From Candidatus Doudnabacteria bacterium (GTDB taxonomy: Bacteria > Patescibacteriota > Dojkabacteria > J137 > JAEUSD01): a stretch of DNA of 48,284 nt. Below the pieces are notes generated by a model that worked only from the letters and a program-made list of their open reading frames with translations, was not told the origin of the DNA and did not search any database. Position 1 is the first letter of the stretch; each line of letters opens with the position of its first letter. This document shows positions 46,113-48,284 of this stretch, piece after piece. The position numbers were made by a program, and so were the translations under genes. The stretch covers positions 1-48,284 of the forward strand of contig JAEUSD010000009.1 of the NCBI GenBank assembly GCA_016788825.1. Direction: 5' to 3'.

Positions 46113-47693
46113 TCACTTTCTTGATAAGGCTTTGCTCAACTTATCCAGAGATAGGTCGTAGTAGTCAAACTTGCTTTCAGGGTAGAATCGATGATGGTGA
46201 TACCTATAAGAATTACCTTTCTTTATTACCACCTTTTCTAGTTCGTCTTCCAGATGAACACCAGATGCAGCAAGTACTTCTAGCTTCATCTCTCTGCATA
46301 CTTTGTAAAGGCTTTCATTTGTACGGTTAAATGGCGCAATAAAATACCTCACTATTTTGTCAGGGAAGAGTTCATCTAAAATTTTTAATCCTTCTTCTAT
46401 ATGCTGTCTTTGCTCCTTTTCTGACATCTTTGAATAGTCCGTGTGATACAGACCATGTAACGCTACTTCATCTTTAGAAGCATTTAAAAATTGGACTATG
46501 TCTTTACGCTTCCGGAAATCTTTATCCTTAGATAAATTTATTATTTCTTCGTTTTCTAGTTTTGCTACACTTGGATGTCCCTCATACTCAACAGCATCCT
46601 CTCCATACTTATACAAAGTATTGCTGTTTCCATATACTGTAACTCCGTGGATCTGACTATACCCATTCTGCCAAAATAGCTCGCAAAACTTTTTCAGATT
46701 GCCCAAATCTGTATCAAAGGAAATATCGTCATTGCGGAACTTAGGAGCGTTTTTACGTTCTAGGGTTTCATTGAAACACCTCCTAAAGTAAGGGATAAAT
46801 ATTTCCCACCCCCTGCTATCTCGCATCAGCTGAGCGTTTTGCTTTCCTTTTGCCCTCACTACGTCTATGTTCTGATTACACCATATTAGTGCTTTCTCGA
46901 ATGCCTCAGGAGTTCTCTCATCAACAATTATCCCATTATCATAGTTTTTGATAAGCTCAGTTGTTAGTCCCACGTTTGTGCAAACAGGGAAACACCCTGC
47001 TGCCATACCCTCTATCAAGGTAAGCGGCTCCCCTTCATTCCTTGAAGAAACCAAAATGATGTCAATATCATTGTAGAAACCATTTATCTGCTCTCGCGTG
47101 ACGTTCCCTGACGCTGTATTCAGTTTGAAACCGTGTTTTTGAATCGGAGGCATCAGAATATCGTGATACCCTTTCACAGGATCTGTAATATTACCCACCC
47201 AGCCTAGCTTCATTTCTCCGGACCTCCTATTCAGGTTATAGAACATCTTTTTATCGTAGCCATTCCGAGTCACATATACATGAGGGTGACTTTCCTTGAC
47301 TTCCTCGAATAATCTCATCGATACACATGCTACAGAGCTCGCATCTCTCAAATATCTACGTGCAAACTGATGTGGGGTTAAAGTTGGATAGTTCTTATCC
47401 TCGGGATCTTCCCAGCGGTGGCTAGATACAAACTTAATGATCTGATCACTCTGAAACCCGTAATAAGAATAAAGTTCTTCCCCCCAAAAATAGACCCAAA
47501 TAAGATCATATTCATTTTTATCAACTACTGGATTTTCAACTACATACTTCAAGTGGAACTCGAACTCACTTTCCAGCTCCTTAGCTATCTGCTTGGCATA
47601 GTAATCAAATGCCCAATTAGGCTTATCCACTAGCATTAATATTCGCGGCTTTTGCCGAGACAATGACTTAAGTATGTTTCTTATTCTATTCAT
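46113..47693 (-). CDS. GT4 glycosyltransferase / polysaccharide-deacetylase-like fusion
   Basis: Residues about 17-320 form a GT4-like GT-B domain, with YVTRNGYDKKMF, LGWVGNITDPVKGY and ILVSSRNEGEPLTLIEGMAAG. Residues about 328-520 resemble a NodB/DUF2334-type carbohydrate esterase: FRNDDISF with paired aspartates, VALHGLYHTDY with a histidine pair, and RYFIAPFN. One continuous 526-residue frame joins them. A combined transfer and deacetylation (or formyl removal) step on one sugar is plausible. The first ATG overlaps the preceding stop by 4 nt. Confidence 0.78.
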   Translation of the reverse strand: MNRIRNILKSLSRQKPRILMLVDKPNWAFDYYAKQIAKELESEFEFHLKYVVENPVVDKNEYDLIWVYFWGEELYSYYGFQSDQIIKFVSSHRWEDPEDKNYPTLTPHQFARRYLRDASSVACVSMRLFEEVKESHPHVYVTRNGYDKKMFYNLNRRSGEMKLGWVGNITDPVKGYHDILMPPIQKHGFKLNTASGNVTREQINGFYNDIDIILVSSRNEGEPLTLIEGMAAGCFPVCTNVGLTTELIKNYDNGIIVDERTPEAFEKALIWCNQNIDVVRAKGKQNAQLMRDSRGWEIFIPYFRRCFNETLERKNAPKFRNDDISFDTDLGNLKKFCELFWQNGYSQIHGVTVYGNSNTLYKYGEDAVEYEGHPSVAKLENEEIINLSKDKDFRKRKDIVQFLNASKDEVALHGLYHTDYSKMSEKEQRQHIEEGLKILDELFPDKIVRYFIAPFNRTNESLYKVCREMKLEVLAASGVHLEDELEKVVIKKGNSYRYHHHRFYPESKFDYYDLSLDKLSKALSRK

Positions 47694-48284
47694 TTTATTG
47701 CGGACACATACATCTTATACTCGCGGTTAAACTTACTAAGAAATTTTGTGATACTTGGTTTTTGGATAAATCTTTGAAAAGGAACATCGCGAACCTTGAA
47801 CTCTTTAAATTCAAAACCTTTAGGATAATTCACCTGAAGATTCACCTGCGAAGGTTTCCAATCCAAATCTTGATAGAAGGTCACATCTTTAAAACCTGCC
47901 TCCAAAAGAAGACTTCGGAGTTTATTTTTAGTAATAAAGTTTATTTCATTTACAAACTTAGTATTAAACCCGTGTAACCTCACCCAAAGTTTTCTAAACC
48001 ATTTACTTTTTATAGGTGGTAAGAACATTCTGTAATGAGCATCAAAGAATGAGTCATAGTTACATGTGGCAATAAATACCTGTCCGCCAGGCTTCACTAC
48101 CCTATACATCTCAGCTGTGACTGACTCAGTGTTTTGTACATGCTCCATTACCTCATGGCTAATTAGATAATCAACCGAATCTGTTTCTAAGCTTAAATGT
48201 TCGCCAAACTCATTCAAAGCAGTGTACTTGTACTCAGGGTTTGCATCTTGGAAATCAGTTATTGCTTGTGCTATTCCGGAATAT
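47690..48284 (-). CDS. SAM-dependent methyltransferase, 5' end beyond window
   Basis: The frame is open to the right window edge, so the N-terminus with SAM motif I is missing. The visible part starts YSGIAQAITDFQ and contains DYLISHEVMEHVQN, MYRVVKPGGQVFIAT and LRSLLLEAGFKDV, all of the Methyltransf_11 type. An in-frame TTG at 48217 is internal and not the start. It overlaps the GT4/deacetylase fusion by 4 nt and continues the glycan operon. Confidence 0.82.
   Translation of the reverse strand, partial: YSGIAQAITDFQDANPEYKYTALNEFGEHLSLETDSVDYLISHEVMEHVQNTESVTAEMYRVVKPGGQVFIATCNYDSFFDAHYRMFLPPIKSKWFRKLWVRLHGFNTKFVNEINFITKNKLRSLLLEAGFKDVTFYQDLDWKPSQVNLQVNYPKGFEFKEFKVRDVPFQRFIQKPSITKFLSKFNREYKMYVSAIK

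Overview
The window is a gene-dense bacterial chromosome segment, roughly mid-40s % GC, with no gene-free stretch above 300 bases. It has many 1-4 nt gene overlaps, standard stop usage (UGA is a stop, as in several ATGA overlaps), two tRNAs, no CRISPR array and no recognisable transposase. The gene set suggests a Candidate Phyla Radiation / Patescibacteria lineage, possibly Microgenomates or Katanobacteria-like. Supporting features are a two-subunit transketolase, an archaeal-type tyrosyl-tRNA synthetase, an archaeal-type UMP kinase, very divergent SecD/SecF, LemA plus DUF2207, few Shine-Dalgarno sites and a large glycosyltransferase region. The placement is inferred from gene content only.

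Left part (1-24 kb, housekeeping). A minus-strand operon carries transketolase N and C subunits, a membrane-anchored propeller protein and an RNase J/CPSF-like metallo-beta-lactamase cut by the window edge. Two unknown plus-strand genes follow. A second minus-strand operon holds an unknown gene, rpiB, a divergent ribulose-phosphate epimerase and a LOG-family/methyltransferase fusion. Together with transketolase these could route ribose-5-phosphate released from nucleotides into the pentose phosphate pathway. Next come an arogenate/prephenate dehydrogenase-like gene with archaeal-type tyrS, trxA-trxB with a phasin-like gene, radC, tRNA-Pro(CGG), secD-secF with a small membrane protein and a strong terminator, lemA-DUF2207, and an operon of a small membrane protein, secG, a membrane-anchored peptide-binding protein, tRNA-Leu(CAG) and dut. 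An archaeal-type pyrH closes this part.

Middle (23.8-28 kb). A cohesin-like surface protein with a C-terminal anchor is followed by apbE, a methyltransferase, a small unknown gene, a GT4 glycosyltransferase and a DUF1653 protein.

Right part (28-48 kb, surface glycan region). GtrA, several GT2 and GT4 glycosyltransferases, GT-C-like membrane proteins, galE, gmd and fcl (GDP-L-fucose synthesis), an SMR-type carrier, four methyltransferases and a GT4/polysaccharide-deacetylase-like fusion lie in opposing operons. They probably build a fucose- and galactose-containing, possibly methylated, cell-surface polymer through polyprenyl-phosphate-linked intermediates.

Two window-wide signals go beyond the gene list. 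First, about ten transcription units have a -10 hexamer only 5-7 nt from the start codon, which implies leaderless mRNAs. Second, coding sequences contain many perfect hairpins with stems of 9-12 bp and usually exactly a 3-nt loop, plus several 13-16 bp intragenic inverted repeats. Both far exceed a simple random expectation, and no listed feature explains the hairpins.
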